This document shows positions 1-8,626 of a stretch of 46,536 nt of DNA, in pieces. The notes under the pieces were generated by a model that saw only the letters and a list, made by a program, of their open reading frames with translations, was not told the origin of the DNA and did not search any database. Numbering within the stretch: the stretch's first letter is position 1; each line of letters opens with the position of its first letter. Location of the stretch: assembly GCF_017115095.1 (NCBI RefSeq), contig NZ_JABXKI010000099.1, positions 1 to 46,536 on the forward strand, written 5' to 3'. Both the position numbers and the translations under genes were made by a program. Source of the stretch: Nostoc sp. NMS4. GTDB lineage: Bacteria; Cyanobacteriota; Cyanobacteriia; Cyanobacteriales; Nostocaceae.

Positions 1-252
1 CTAGAATGGATTGCCAAAAAGAAAAATAAGCTTGTTGTATTTATTGATAGATGGTATCCCAGCAGTAAAACTTGTTCTCATTGTGGACACGTTCTAGAAA
101 GTTTGGATTGGTCTGTTAGAGAGTGGCGTTGCCCATCCTGTCAATCCGTGAATGGGAGAGACGAAAACGCCGCTAAAAACATTCAAGCAGTCGGGGCATC
201 GACTGTTAGCTTAGGTGATGTCAGACAGTCTCAGACTGCAATTGCTGTTTGA
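1..252 (+). CDS. tnpB: TnpB (IS200/IS605 OrfB) C-terminal fragment, cut by the window edge
   Basis: The frame is open from base 1 to the TGA at 250-252, giving 83 residues of a larger protein that begins outside the window. It shows the C-terminal hallmarks of canonical TnpB: a four-cysteine zinc finger (CSHCG near residue 29 and CPSC near residue 48) followed by the RuvC-III motif GRDENAAKNI, which carries the third catalytic aspartate. TnpB is the RNA-guided nuclease that accompanies IS200/IS605 transposons. The hairpin at 262-282 is the matching element end. No tnpA is visible here, so this could be a full element or a tnpB-only one. It is of a different type from the TnpB at 20364-21629, which lacks the zinc finger. 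Confidence 0.9.
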   Translation, partial: LEWIAKKKNKLVVFIDRWYPSSKTCSHCGHVLESLDWSVREWRCPSCQSVNGRDENAAKNIQAVGASTVSLGDVRQSQTAIAV

Positions 253-261
253 AGCTAGAAT

Positions 262-282
262 CCCCGTGCGTTCACGCCGGGG
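262..282 (+). repeat. IS200/IS605 end hairpin (right end)
   Basis: CCCCG (262-266) pairs with CGGGG (278-282), and inside it GCG (268-270) pairs with CGC (275-277) around the loop TTCA, with one bulged T. It lies 10 bases after the tnpB stop. The hairpin at 20357-20377 has the same plan. Such imperfect subterminal hairpins are bound by TnpA in this family, and the tnpB guide RNA normally reads into this end. Confidence 0.7.
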
Positions 283-363
283 AGTATGTCAAGTAATTGA
301 TGATTTTTTTAATAACACAACGATGGCTACAATCTAGAAAAACAAAATCCAAGAGTGTGGCAG

Positions 364-3300
364 ATGCTCAGGCGGATATCGCAGTCGCTTAAAAGGTTTT
401 TAAAGCGCCTCATTGCAAGTAAACAGAATAGTTCTCTCAAGGGTGCGAGAGGACGTAATCTGGTGGGTGTACTACCAGAACTAACCAATGCCGATCTGGA
501 ACAATTGTTTATCCAATTGTTAGAAGGCGTGCATCAAGCACGAGGACGACAGTGGGCATTGAGGTATCTGCAACGGATCGAAAATCGCGTTCCGGCTGAA
601 CGCTGGATAGACTGGTTGGTGATGTTTGGTGAAAGCTTGCTAGCTTCACCTACACCAAATCCTCTTTTAGCCACACAGATGGTGCAATTAGGGGAACTTG
701 GTGTTGGCAGAATTGGAGAAGTTGCTTATGACATTGGCATTCGGCTAATGCAAAACTTACCTACAGAAATACAAGAGTATCAGGACAATCAGGCACAAGA
801 TGATCAAGATGATGTAGAGAATACTCCTGGGCAAGAACTGATCCGCGATTTAGGCGAGCAGTTATGGGAGTATGATCAGCCAGATGTGGTAGAAACTACT
901 CCTGGGCAAGAACTGATCCGCGATTTGGGCGAGCAGTTATGGGAGTATGATGAGCCAGATGTGGTAGAAACTACAACCGATGAAGAAATTCTCCCAACTT
1001 CCCCCGGACAAGAGCTAATCCGTAGCTTTGGCGAACAATTATGGGAATATGATGTGCCAGATGTTGAACCAATAACGTCAGCACCCCAAAATGCCTCTTT
1101 TGAGGAAATATCGCCCGAAAACTTAGAGGAACTGGTATGGGAATATGAAAGAGAAGACCCGCAAACCACAATACCAGAAAATATCCCTCTCCCCGCCGCC
1201 GAAGATTCAATCACCTTGTTAACCCAACTGAGGTTCGAGGATGGAAAAGTTGTTCAAATTACAACACCAGCAAATCTCCTTTCCACTAGACAAAAAACTG
1301 AATTAGCAACGTCTTCCTTGGTGGAAACCTGGGATAACACTTTGACGAACTTAGAGCCGAATGTGGCTAATACTTTAGATGAGTTGTGGGTAAGATTGGA
1401 TCAAAGTACCAATTTAGTCCAGCAACTTGCTTCTGATTTGGCAGTTCAAAGCAGTAATTCCCCTGGTATTATTGAGCGACATAGCGATCATCCGATTACC
1501 CACGCTCAAGGGTGGTTTTACCAAGGTCTTCAGCAAGCGAAAACAGGTGACTTGTTGGGGGCGATCGCATCTTATGGCCAAGCTATTGAAATGCAACCCG
1601 AATTCTCAGAATATTGGTTTAATCGAGGCTTAACGCTGTTCCATTTAGAACGTTTTGAAGAAGCGATCGCATCCTATGAAACAGCCATAGAACTAAAACC
1701 CGACTTCTACAAAGCCTGGTACAACCGGGGTGGAACTCTGGGAGAATTAGGATACTTTGAAGAAGCGATCGCTTCTTTTGACAAAGCTATAGAAATCAAG
1801 CCAGACTATCAAGAAGCGTGGTCTAGCAAGGGTCTGGCACTGCTGAAATTAGGTTGGCTACCAGAAGCCATTGCTAGTTATGACCAAGCCCTGCAACTCG
1901 AACCAGAAGACCAGGAAAACTGGTATCACCGAGGTATCGCCCTAGCCGTCAGCGAACAATTTGCCGAGGCGATTATATCTTATGACAGAGCTATAGAAAT
2001 TAACCCAGAGTACCACGAAGTTTGGATAGATCGGGGTGTCGTGCTGTTTAATTTGGGAAGATGGTCAGAAGCGATCGCCTCCTGGGATAAAGCCCTTTCA
2101 GTTCAAGCTGATTTCTACTTAGCTTGGTACAACCGGGGTATAGCATTAGACAACTTAGGACGTAGACAAGAAGCGATCGCCTCCTATCGACAAGCGATCG
2201 CCATTAAACCCGACTTCCACTTAGCTTGGTATAATCAGGCAGTAGCACTGTTTTATTTAGAACAATTTGCCGAAGCGATCGCCTGTTATGACAACGCTTT
2301 GCAAATCAAACAAGACTATTGGGAAGCTTGGATTGGTCGGGGAACTGCGATCGGTAATTTAGTAGATTCTGACAGGATCGCAGCCACAAATCCCGCCTTA
2401 CAACAGGGCGGCTACGAAGGAAAATTAGCCAGCTACGAGGAAGGGTTAAGGCATCTACGGACAGATACCCATCCAGAAGGTTGGGGGAGATTGCATTTTG
2501 CGATCGCTAATACTTACTATGAGCAAGGTAAAAAACATACCAATACCCGCGATTATTGGCGGAAAGCTGCATCTGAATACCATCAGGCGCTATTAACCCT
2601 GACATTAGAATATTTTCCTCAGTTGCATTTAGAGGTTTTACAATCTCTAAGCAAAGTGTTGATGGGTTTAGGACAAACCACACAAGTTCAAGAATTGCTG
2701 CAACGTGGGACAGATTTATTGCGACAATTACTGAGTGAAGAAACTCGCTCAGATGAAAGTAAAAAACAGCTAGCTTTAAAATTTGCCGGCTTCGATCAAT
2801 TGGCAGTTGATTTAGCTGTGGAGTCTGGTGATTTAGTTGAAGCTTGGGAAATTGCCGAACAAGGTAAAAATACTTGTTTAAACTGGCTGCTTTCTGGCTG
2901 GAATAATAATATTTACTCGCCTTATTATGGCGCAATTCAACAACTATTCAATCCGACAACAGCAATTATTTACTGGCATATTAGTCCAGTTGCCCTACAT
3001 ACTTTCATTCTCAAAGACCAAGCGCCATCACCGATTCTTCTGTTTACACCCATGCAAGATACTGGGGTAATACCTTTAGGAGAAGATGCTATCCGTCTCA
3101 ATGAATTACCTCTACCCGAAGCAGTGCAACGCCTAATTGAATTTGAAATTTGGTTAGAAGATTGGCATCAAAAATACCAAGAATATCGCAACATAGCCCA
3201 AGATAAAGAAAGTAAAAGTCAGCATTCTTGGCGAGTTGAGATGGAAGAGAAGCTGTTGCAACTCTATGAAATCCTGAATATTTCCACAATCGCCCAGGAA

Positions 3301-4209
3301 CTCGAAGGTATCACCCAACTGGTCTTAATTCCTCACCGTGATTTGTACAGATTGCCCATCCATACCCTTTTCCATCTCTCTTCGCCATCGCCAGAAGAGT
3401 TACCCAATGTAGAATCAAATTTCACCGTTACCTATCTACCTAGCGCCCAAATAGGTTTATCAATCAGAACTGAGGATATTTGGCAGTGGCAAAATAAGTT
3501 CTTGCTCAGTGTTGAACATCCTGAAAGTACAGATTATCCTCCACTTAAATTTGCCAAATTGGAATCTGAAATTGTTAGTCAGATGTTTAATAATATCCAA
3601 CGAATTTCGGGAGCAGAAGCTACAAAAAATATTGTCGTCAATGCCTTATCTGAGAATTATAACATCTTGCATTTTACGGGTCATGCCACTAATAATTTAG
3701 CTGAACCTAAAAAATCCGAATTAGCATTAGCAGGTGAAGACAGACTTACTCTAGATGAAATCTGCCAACAAAATCTAGATAGTTACAACCTTATTACCCT
3801 TTCTGCCTGTGAAAATTTAATTACTAGCAACCACACTATCAGCAGCGAATATGTGAGTTTAGTCAGTGGTTTTGTAACTCAGGGCGTACCTCATGTAGTT
3901 AGTACTCTCTGGAGTGTAGAATCTTCGGCTAGTGCTTTGGTAACAATCGAGTTTTACCGACGATTACAGCCGAATAAATCAGCAGTTACGGCCTTAGCTG
4001 AAGCAACCCGATGGCTGAAAGAACTAACTGCTGGAGAACTGACAAAATGGTATGAAGATATTTTGAATAATCTACATCCAGAGGAAGTAAGAATTCAAAC
4101 TTATTTAGCGACCCAACTATATAGAAATAGTAAAATGCCATCAGATAAAAATCTTTATAATCACCCTTATTACTGGGCAGCATTCACGATTATGGGTAAA
4201 CCTAATTAA
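364..4209 (+). CDS. TPR-CHAT protein (caspase-like protease domain)
   Basis: A large soluble protein of about 1281 residues. The N-terminal ~130 residues are unassigned. Three tandem copies of an acidic unit follow (core PGQELIRDLGEQLWEYD, residues ~150-240), then at least eight tetratricopeptide repeats (~385-690, each close to 34 residues, with WYNRG and AIASYD signatures). The C-terminus is a CHAT domain (~900-1281) with the expected His-Cys dyad: His1107 in HFTGHA and Cys1149 in LSACEN. CHAT proteins are caspase/gingipain-like peptidases; in cyanobacteria they are linked to regulated proteolysis and cell-death-like or defence signalling, and TPRs usually bind the trigger or substrate. The frame also allows a GTG start at 355. 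I prefer ATG 364 because AAGAG (351-355) is well spaced for it. No partner gene is adjacent, so the substrate is unknown. Confidence 0.9.
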   Translation: MLRRISQSLKRFLKRLIASKQNSSLKGARGRNLVGVLPELTNADLEQLFIQLLEGVHQARGRQWALRYLQRIENRVPAERWIDWLVMFGESLLASPTPNPLLATQMVQLGELGVGRIGEVAYDIGIRLMQNLPTEIQEYQDNQAQDDQDDVENTPGQELIRDLGEQLWEYDQPDVVETTPGQELIRDLGEQLWEYDEPDVVETTTDEEILPTSPGQELIRSFGEQLWEYDVPDVEPITSAPQNASFEEISPENLEELVWEYEREDPQTTIPENIPLPAAEDSITLLTQLRFEDGKVVQITTPANLLSTRQKTELATSSLVETWDNTLTNLEPNVANTLDELWVRLDQSTNLVQQLASDLAVQSSNSPGIIERHSDHPITHAQGWFYQGLQQAKTGDLLGAIASYGQAIEMQPEFSEYWFNRGLTLFHLERFEEAIASYETAIELKPDFYKAWYNRGGTLGELGYFEEAIASFDKAIEIKPDYQEAWSSKGLALLKLGWLPEAIASYDQALQLEPEDQENWYHRGIALAVSEQFAEAIISYDRAIEINPEYHEVWIDRGVVLFNLGRWSEAIASWDKALSVQADFYLAWYNRGIALDNLGRRQEAIASYRQAIAIKPDFHLAWYNQAVALFYLEQFAEAIACYDNALQIKQDYWEAWIGRGTAIGNLVDSDRIAATNPALQQGGYEGKLASYEEGLRHLRTDTHPEGWGRLHFAIANTYYEQGKKHTNTRDYWRKAASEYHQALLTLTLEYFPQLHLEVLQSLSKVLMGLGQTTQVQELLQRGTDLLRQLLSEETRSDESKKQLALKFAGFDQLAVDLAVESGDLVEAWEIAEQGKNTCLNWLLSGWNNNIYSPYYGAIQQLFNPTTAIIYWHISPVALHTFILKDQAPSPILLFTPMQDTGVIPLGEDAIRLNELPLPEAVQRLIEFEIWLEDWHQKYQEYRNIAQDKESKSQHSWRVEMEEKLLQLYEILNISTIAQELEGITQLVLIPHRDLYRLPIHTLFHLSSPSPEELPNVESNFTVTYLPSAQIGLSIRTEDIWQWQNKFLLSVEHPESTDYPPLKFAKLESEIVSQMFNNIQRISGAEATKNIVVNALSENYNILHFTGHATNNLAEPKKSELALAGEDRLTLDEICQQNLDSYNLITLSACENLITSNHTISSEYVSLVSGFVTQGVPHVVSTLWSVESSASALVTIEFYRRLQPNKSAVTALAEATRWLKELTAGELTKWYEDILNNLHPEEVRIQTYLATQLYRNSKMPSDKNLYNHPYYWAAFTIMGKPN

Positions 4210-4239
4210 AATAATTCGTAATTCGTAAGGAAGCGGGTA

Positions 4240-4362
4240 TTGACAGTTACAAACTTTGCCACTGGCGCACACCAAGAAAAACCTGTCCTCTGGGTTGATG
4301 GCAACATCCACGCCACTGAACTAGTACCATCAAGTGTTTGTCTATACCTCTTGCAAACATTA
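4240..4362 (+). pseudogene. Relic of an M14-family zinc carboxypeptidase
   Basis: A 41-codon stretch without a good start reads LTVTNFATG...KPVLWVDGNIHATE...SSVCLYLLQTL. This matches the part of M14 zinc carboxypeptidases around the HxxE zinc-binding motif (HATE). Nothing recognisable of the enzyme lies before or after it. The frame runs into the palindromic repeat at 4384 and stops at 4411. I read it as a small remnant of a deleted gene. Confidence 0.55.
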
Positions 4363-4383
4363 GACCTCTTGCAAAAATCCTTG

Positions 4384-4475
4384 AATCACCCCTCCCCAAC
4401 CCTCCCCTTGTAAAGGGGAGGGCGCAAGATTTCAAGTTTCCCCCCTTTATAAGGGGGGATTAAGGGGGGTAATTT
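4384..4475. repeat. Dispersed CCCTCCCC/CCCCCTT palindromic repeat, copy 1
   Basis: Two adjacent palindromes: CCTCCCCTTG...AAAGGGGAGG, then CCCCCCTTTATAAGGGGGG followed by a partial repeat of the G-rich arm. The same two-hairpin unit recurs at 16181-16262 and 45817-45901, and a single-hairpin variant is at 7058-7080. Confidence 0.8.
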
Positions 4476-5292
4476 GACTTATGTAACAGGTCTGGTCTAT
4501 TAGTTACAGCTTACGGTACTTACGTCGAGCTACTTGTAGCTTTGTCTAAACCTATAATTACCGTTTGCCTGATTACACTTCCAAAAACCCTAGTTTATCT
4601 TTGGGTTCATTTTCATAAAATTGTCTTTTGGAAAAAAAATAATTCTTAGCCAAAAACTTGGCGCAATCATGCTCGAAATTTTTGATTGCGATCGCTAACT
4701 TCCAGTCTAGTATTTGAAAATTTACCATCAATGACAACTATCTAAAGAGTGAAAGTTTTTCTTCAAAATCCAGCCCTGAGTTAGTTGTATAATTTCAATC
4801 AAAGATTAATAATACATCATATCGCCAAGACACATTTTATTCTTAATTCTTGCTAAAGATCATGATACATTAAGTTTGACGGCATGAACCCTCTTCGGCA
4901 ATTATAAAGAGATGGCTATTAAAAGCCAATTATTTTACTGCTTGACTGCAATTTTAGTACTGATAAAATCGCCTACTTGCATTAATTATCTTTATTGTTG
5001 CAACAGAAGAGATTACCACAGTATACCTGCTTCTCTTGAAGTACGATCTGCGGTTCTTTAAAAAACAAATAAGAATCCCATACTATATGTGGTCAACATT
5101 TGGATAAATGTTATGAGATATCAGAGCAGCTACTCATAATGTCCCACATTTGAACTTTCCAGAGTTAACGGGTTTCACTTCTGGTTTCCATATCAAGGCA
5201 ACCAAATAATCATCTGGATATCTATATTCAATTAACCTTACATCCAGTATTTTCCAATAGTCAACCCAAGAAATTGAAAAGAGGATATTTCC
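4476..5292. other. Intergenic region upstream of the SLH/FAS1 gene
   Basis: About 800 bases of AT-rich sequence with stops in all frames. I see no convincing gene or RNA. The last part must hold the promoter and leader of the next gene. AAGAGGA at 5279-5285, 7 bases before the ATG at 5293, is a strong ribosome binding site that fixes that start. Confidence 0.6.
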
Positions 5293-7002
5293 ATGTCTAG
5301 TTTGTCTCGTTGGTCATCTACAAAGGTTGCTTTGCTAGTTCTGGGAATGACTGCTGCTACAATAACTCCCATCGTAATTTCTGCCCCAGCTTTATCTCAA
5401 ACTCCTGTTCCATCTGCGACACCATCACCTGAGACACCAGCACCTGAGACACCAGCACCTGCGACACCATCGCCGACTTCAACATTTAACTTGTCTGATG
5501 TTTCCTCAGATTATTGGGCGCGTCCCTTCATTCAAGCCCTAGCTGAGAATAACGTGATTAGTGGCTTTCCTGATGGCACTTATAGACCAAATCAGCCTGT
5601 TACGCGTGCTGAATTTGCTGCTTTGATTCAAAAAGCTTTCAGTAACCAAAACCGAGTCCGGCAATTAAGTGCAGGTGGATTTAGTGATGTTCCTGCTAAC
5701 TACTGGGCAGCTGCTGCAATTCAAAACGCCTACGAAACTGGATTTTTGGCTGGCTATCCTGGGAACGTATTTAAACCAAATCAAGAAATTCCCAGAGTGC
5801 AGGGGATCGTTGCTTTAAGTAGTGGTTTAGCTTTAACTGGTGGCGATACAAGTACTCTCACTACATTTTACAACGATGCATCAGCTATCCCACAATATGC
5901 TGTTGGCAGTGTAGCAGCAGCGACAGTAAGTAATCTTGTTGTCAACTACCCAGATGTAAAACAACTCAATCCGCAACAGTCTTTGACTCGTGCTGAAGCA
6001 GCAGCACTTTTATATCAAGCTTTAGTTAAACAGGGACGGGTACAACCCATTGCTAGCAATCTTCCAGCTAGTCAATATGTTGTAGCTGGAACTCCTGCAA
6101 GTACTGATATTGTTGCTCTGGCTGCATCCAGTAGTTCTTTTACAACTCTGACTTCTTTATTAAAGACAGCCGGTCTAGCAGATACTCTTCAACAGGCAGG
6201 CCCTTATACAGTCTTCGCTCCCACCAATGATGCATTTGCTGCTTTACCTGCTGCTACCTTACAACAGTTAGAGCAACCAGAGAACAGAGAAGCGTTAGTT
6301 AAGATTTTGAGATATCATGTCGTTCCCGGTGCGGTAACTGCTAGTCAACTCTCGGCAGGAAAATTGACAACCGATGAAGGAAAAACTGTAAATATTAAAA
6401 TCGATTCCGCAAACAGTCAAGTCTCGGTAAATGATGCCAGAGTTCTCCAAGCGGATGTGAAAGCTAGCAATGGTATTATCCATGCAATTAACCAAGTCTT
6501 GATTCCGCCTGATGTTAACATCAGTAAGTTAAATCAGCCGCCAACAGGAAGTAATGGTACAACACCTGATGTTAAAGTAGGTAGAAGTACTCGTGGTGGC
6601 AGAAGCTATATCGGAGTTGGTGGTAACATTGGTTTGAGCGGCAACGATACAGCTCTGAGTGATGGTAACTTTACAGTGATCAGTAAACTTGGTCTGACAA
6701 ACTATCTCTCAGTACGACCATCGGTGATTTTCGGGGACGATACAATATTTCTAGTTCCTGTGACTTTAGATTTTTCTCCCCGCAAAGCAGGTTCAGTAGG
6801 TGAGAAAACCTATAGTATATCTCCTTATATTGGTGCTGGTGTAGCAATTGAAGCTAATGCTAATACTGATATTGGATTGCTGCTAACAGGTGGTGTAGAT
6901 GTTCCTCTCGGTTCTAAAATTACGCTTACCGGTGGTGTAAATGCTGCTTTTCTAGATGACACTGATGTAGGACTACAATTAGGAGTTGGCTATAACTTCT
7001 AA
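5293..7002 (+). CDS. SLH - fasciclin (FAS1) - beta-barrel envelope protein
   Basis: 569 residues. A Sec signal peptide (residues 1-36, cleavage after SAPALS) is followed by a Pro/Thr/Ala-rich linker (~37-62). Three S-layer-homology repeats come next (~65-250; motifs DYWARPFIQAL, FPDGTYRPNQPVTRAEF). A complete FAS1 adhesion domain follows (~270-412; YTVFAPTNDAF, LRYHVVPG, NGIIHAINQVLIP). The last ~130 residues are glycine-rich alternating strands ending in YNF, typical of an outer-membrane beta-barrel with a terminal aromatic. The SLH repeats should bind peptidoglycan or wall polymer and the barrel should insert in the outer membrane, with FAS1 between them. No S-layer or porin gene is adjacent. 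The start is set by the AAGAGGA site upstream. Confidence 0.88.
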   Translation: MSSLSRWSSTKVALLVLGMTAATITPIVISAPALSQTPVPSATPSPETPAPETPAPATPSPTSTFNLSDVSSDYWARPFIQALAENNVISGFPDGTYRPNQPVTRAEFAALIQKAFSNQNRVRQLSAGGFSDVPANYWAAAAIQNAYETGFLAGYPGNVFKPNQEIPRVQGIVALSSGLALTGGDTSTLTTFYNDASAIPQYAVGSVAAATVSNLVVNYPDVKQLNPQQSLTRAEAAALLYQALVKQGRVQPIASNLPASQYVVAGTPASTDIVALAASSSSFTTLTSLLKTAGLADTLQQAGPYTVFAPTNDAFAALPAATLQQLEQPENREALVKILRYHVVPGAVTASQLSAGKLTTDEGKTVNIKIDSANSQVSVNDARVLQADVKASNGIIHAINQVLIPPDVNISKLNQPPTGSNGTTPDVKVGRSTRGGRSYIGVGGNIGLSGNDTALSDGNFTVISKLGLTNYLSVRPSVIFGDDTIFLVPVTLDFSPRKAGSVGEKTYSISPYIGAGVAIEANANTDIGLLLTGGVDVPLGSKITLTGGVNAAFLDDTDVGLQLGVGYNF

Positions 7003-7057
7003 GGAATGAGAATTAAATAACATACAATTTATATCCCTGGTTTACCTCACCCTCAAT

Positions 7058-7080
7058 CCCTCTCCTTATAAAGGAGAGGG
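7058..7080. repeat. Dispersed palindrome, single-hairpin variant
   Basis: CCCTCTCCTT and AAGGAGAGGG form a perfect 10-bp stem with a 3-base loop 55 bases after the SLH/FAS1 stop. It belongs to the same repeat family as 4384-4475 and could also help end transcription. A second short dispersed repeat (ACTAAAGTCCTAACTAC, around 7175-7200) lies downstream. Confidence 0.7.
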
Positions 7081-7279
7081 AAGCTAGAGACAGGATAAAG
7101 TTTTGCATCTTATTTAATCCATGTTCCTAAGTAAAATCCTAGTTAGTAGTGAGCGATTCATGACTCAAAGCAAGGATTATTAGGACTAAAGTCCTAACTA
7201 CAAAAATTGATTTACGTCTAGCTACTTGGAAGTAGAAGACGTGGTAGGGGCGTACAGTTAGCTGTGCGCCCTTGCTGTA

Positions 7280-7945
7280 TTAAGGTCGCTTGATTGCTAA
7301 AGTAAGTCCATCGGCGATGGGGACAAGGGAGAGGGTAATGCGTTCGTCATGATGTAACTTTTCGTTCAGCGCCCGGATTGCTTGGGTGGTTTCATGTTGA
7401 TTTTGCTCGTCGGCTACTTGTCCAGACCATAAAACATTATCGATCGCAATCAATCCACCTGGACGCACTAATTGCAGCGATCGCTCATAATATCCATCAT
7501 AATTTTCTTTATCAGCATCAATAAAGGCAAAATCAAAAGTCTCAGCTTGCCCAGTTGCTAAGAGGCTATCTAAAGTTTCTAAAGCTGGTGCTAATCGGAG
7601 ATCGATTTTATCAGCAACCCCGGCTTCTTGCCAATACCGTCTTGCGATCGCAGTAAATTCTTCACTCACATCACAAGCAATAATCTTACCATCAGCCGGT
7701 AGAGTCAAAGCTACAGAAAGCGAGCTATAACCCGTAAACACTCCAACTTCTAGGGTTTTCTTCGCTCCAATTAACTGTACCAGAAAGCTCATAAACTGCC
7801 CTTGTTCTGGTGAAATCTGCATTCTACTCCGGGGATGATTGGCGGTTTCTTGGCGCAACTTCCCCAGAATCTCTGGTTCCCTTAGCGAAACGGATAAAAG
7901 ATAATTGTAGAGTTGGTTATCAAGACCTATAGACTGTTTTGGCAT
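7280..7945 (-). CDS. SAM-dependent O-methyltransferase (Methyltransf_3 / caffeoyl-CoA type)
   Basis: 221 residues, the usual length for class I cation-dependent O-methyltransferases. Motif I is LEVGVFTGYSSL (about residue 65). The acidic residue that holds the SAM ribose is in IACDVS, and the metal-binding and catalytic region is FAFIDADKENY followed by IDNVLWSGQV. The same motif set appears in MysB 6 kb away (LEVGMFTGYSAL, FIFIDADKKEY, VDNTLLQGQV), so the two are paralogs of one family. Its own substrate is not evident from context. It is divergent from the lipoprotein gene at 8013, sharing a 67-bp promoter region. Confidence 0.88.
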   Translation of the reverse strand: MPKQSIGLDNQLYNYLLSVSLREPEILGKLRQETANHPRSRMQISPEQGQFMSFLVQLIGAKKTLEVGVFTGYSSLSVALTLPADGKIIACDVSEEFTAIARRYWQEAGVADKIDLRLAPALETLDSLLATGQAETFDFAFIDADKENYDGYYERSLQLVRPGGLIAIDNVLWSGQVADEQNQHETTQAIRALNEKLHHDERITLSLVPIADGLTLAIKRP

Positions 7946-8012
7946 GATAGATCAGAGAATTGAGAGAAACTACAGTTATACTATCGCTGATAAGTGGAAT
8001 CTCAGGAATAAC

Positions 8013-8420
8013 ATGGTGCGGTTAGTTTTGACAGCAATATTACTGGTGCTAGTAACTGCTTGTGGTAGTATTGGACTGCTACCGACTAGCGATTTAGTGC
8101 AAAAAGCGATCGCACTTGGGCTAGAACAAACTCAACAAAAACTTAGCCAGCAGTTGGATTTAGATTTTCAAGGATTTGAAATCAAGCGGTTATCAATTAC
8201 CCAGGAACAACCCCTGACGATTGAAAATTTACCAGCTTTCCACGTTCGGGGAACCTACGACTTGATTGTTAAGCTACCAAAGCGACGCTTGACGCAACCA
8301 CAAAAACCCTTTGATGTTTATCTACAAATTCAGCAAGAAGGTAAAACTTGGCGATCGCTAATTCCAGAAAAAGGCAGTAAAGATACTCAATCAATTTGGC
8401 GTAGCTATCTCATCCAATAG
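8013..8420 (+). CDS. Small lipoprotein of unknown function
   Basis: 135 residues from ATG 8013. A 23-codon in-frame extension to 7944 exists, but it would overlap the methyltransferase start on the other strand and put polar sequence ahead of the signal peptide. AGGA at 8004-8007 fits ATG 8013. The N-terminus MVRLVLTAILLVLVTAC is a lipoprotein signal with lipobox VTAC, so mature Cys is near residue 17. The rest is one small alpha/beta domain that I do not recognise. Location should be a membrane-anchored periplasmic face. Its last ~50 bases are duplicated downstream at 9398-9448. Confidence 0.75.
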   Translation: MVRLVLTAILLVLVTACGSIGLLPTSDLVQKAIALGLEQTQQKLSQQLDLDFQGFEIKRLSITQEQPLTIENLPAFHVRGTYDLIVKLPKRRLTQPQKPFDVYLQIQQEGKTWRSLIPEKGSKDTQSIWRSYLIQ

Positions 8421-8446
8421 CTGGTATGTGCAACTATAAAAACCAG
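8396..8446 (+). repeat. Direct repeat flanking the methyltransferase pseudogene, copy A
   Basis: This stretch, which includes the last codons of the lipoprotein gene (TTGGCGTAGCTATCT...), recurs with a few mismatches at 9398-9448. The two copies bracket the ~1-kb segment that carries the methyltransferase pseudogene. Confidence 0.7.
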
Positions 8447-8466
8447 TGAGTATCCACTTTAAAAGC

Positions 8467-8586
8467 GTAAGAATTCAGCACCCAGGAGTCAGAAGTCAGA
8501 ATTTAAAAGGAATCCAGTATGATTGCTAGATGAATATATCAAATATTCTCCTGATTCTTTAACTATTCTGACTCCTGAATTCTTAC
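8467..8586. repeat. MITE-like inverted repeat (AATTCAGGAGTCAGAA family)
   Basis: The arm GTAAGAATTCAG...GGAGTCAGAA (8467-8494) is answered by TTCTGACTCCTGAATTCTTAC-type sequence at 8566-8586. The unit is about 120 bp with no coding content. The same arms bound the larger element at 18538-18716. Confidence 0.75.
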
Positions 8587-8626
8587 TTAAAAGCTATAGA
8601 TTGCAGGTAAAAAAAGTACAAAAATT

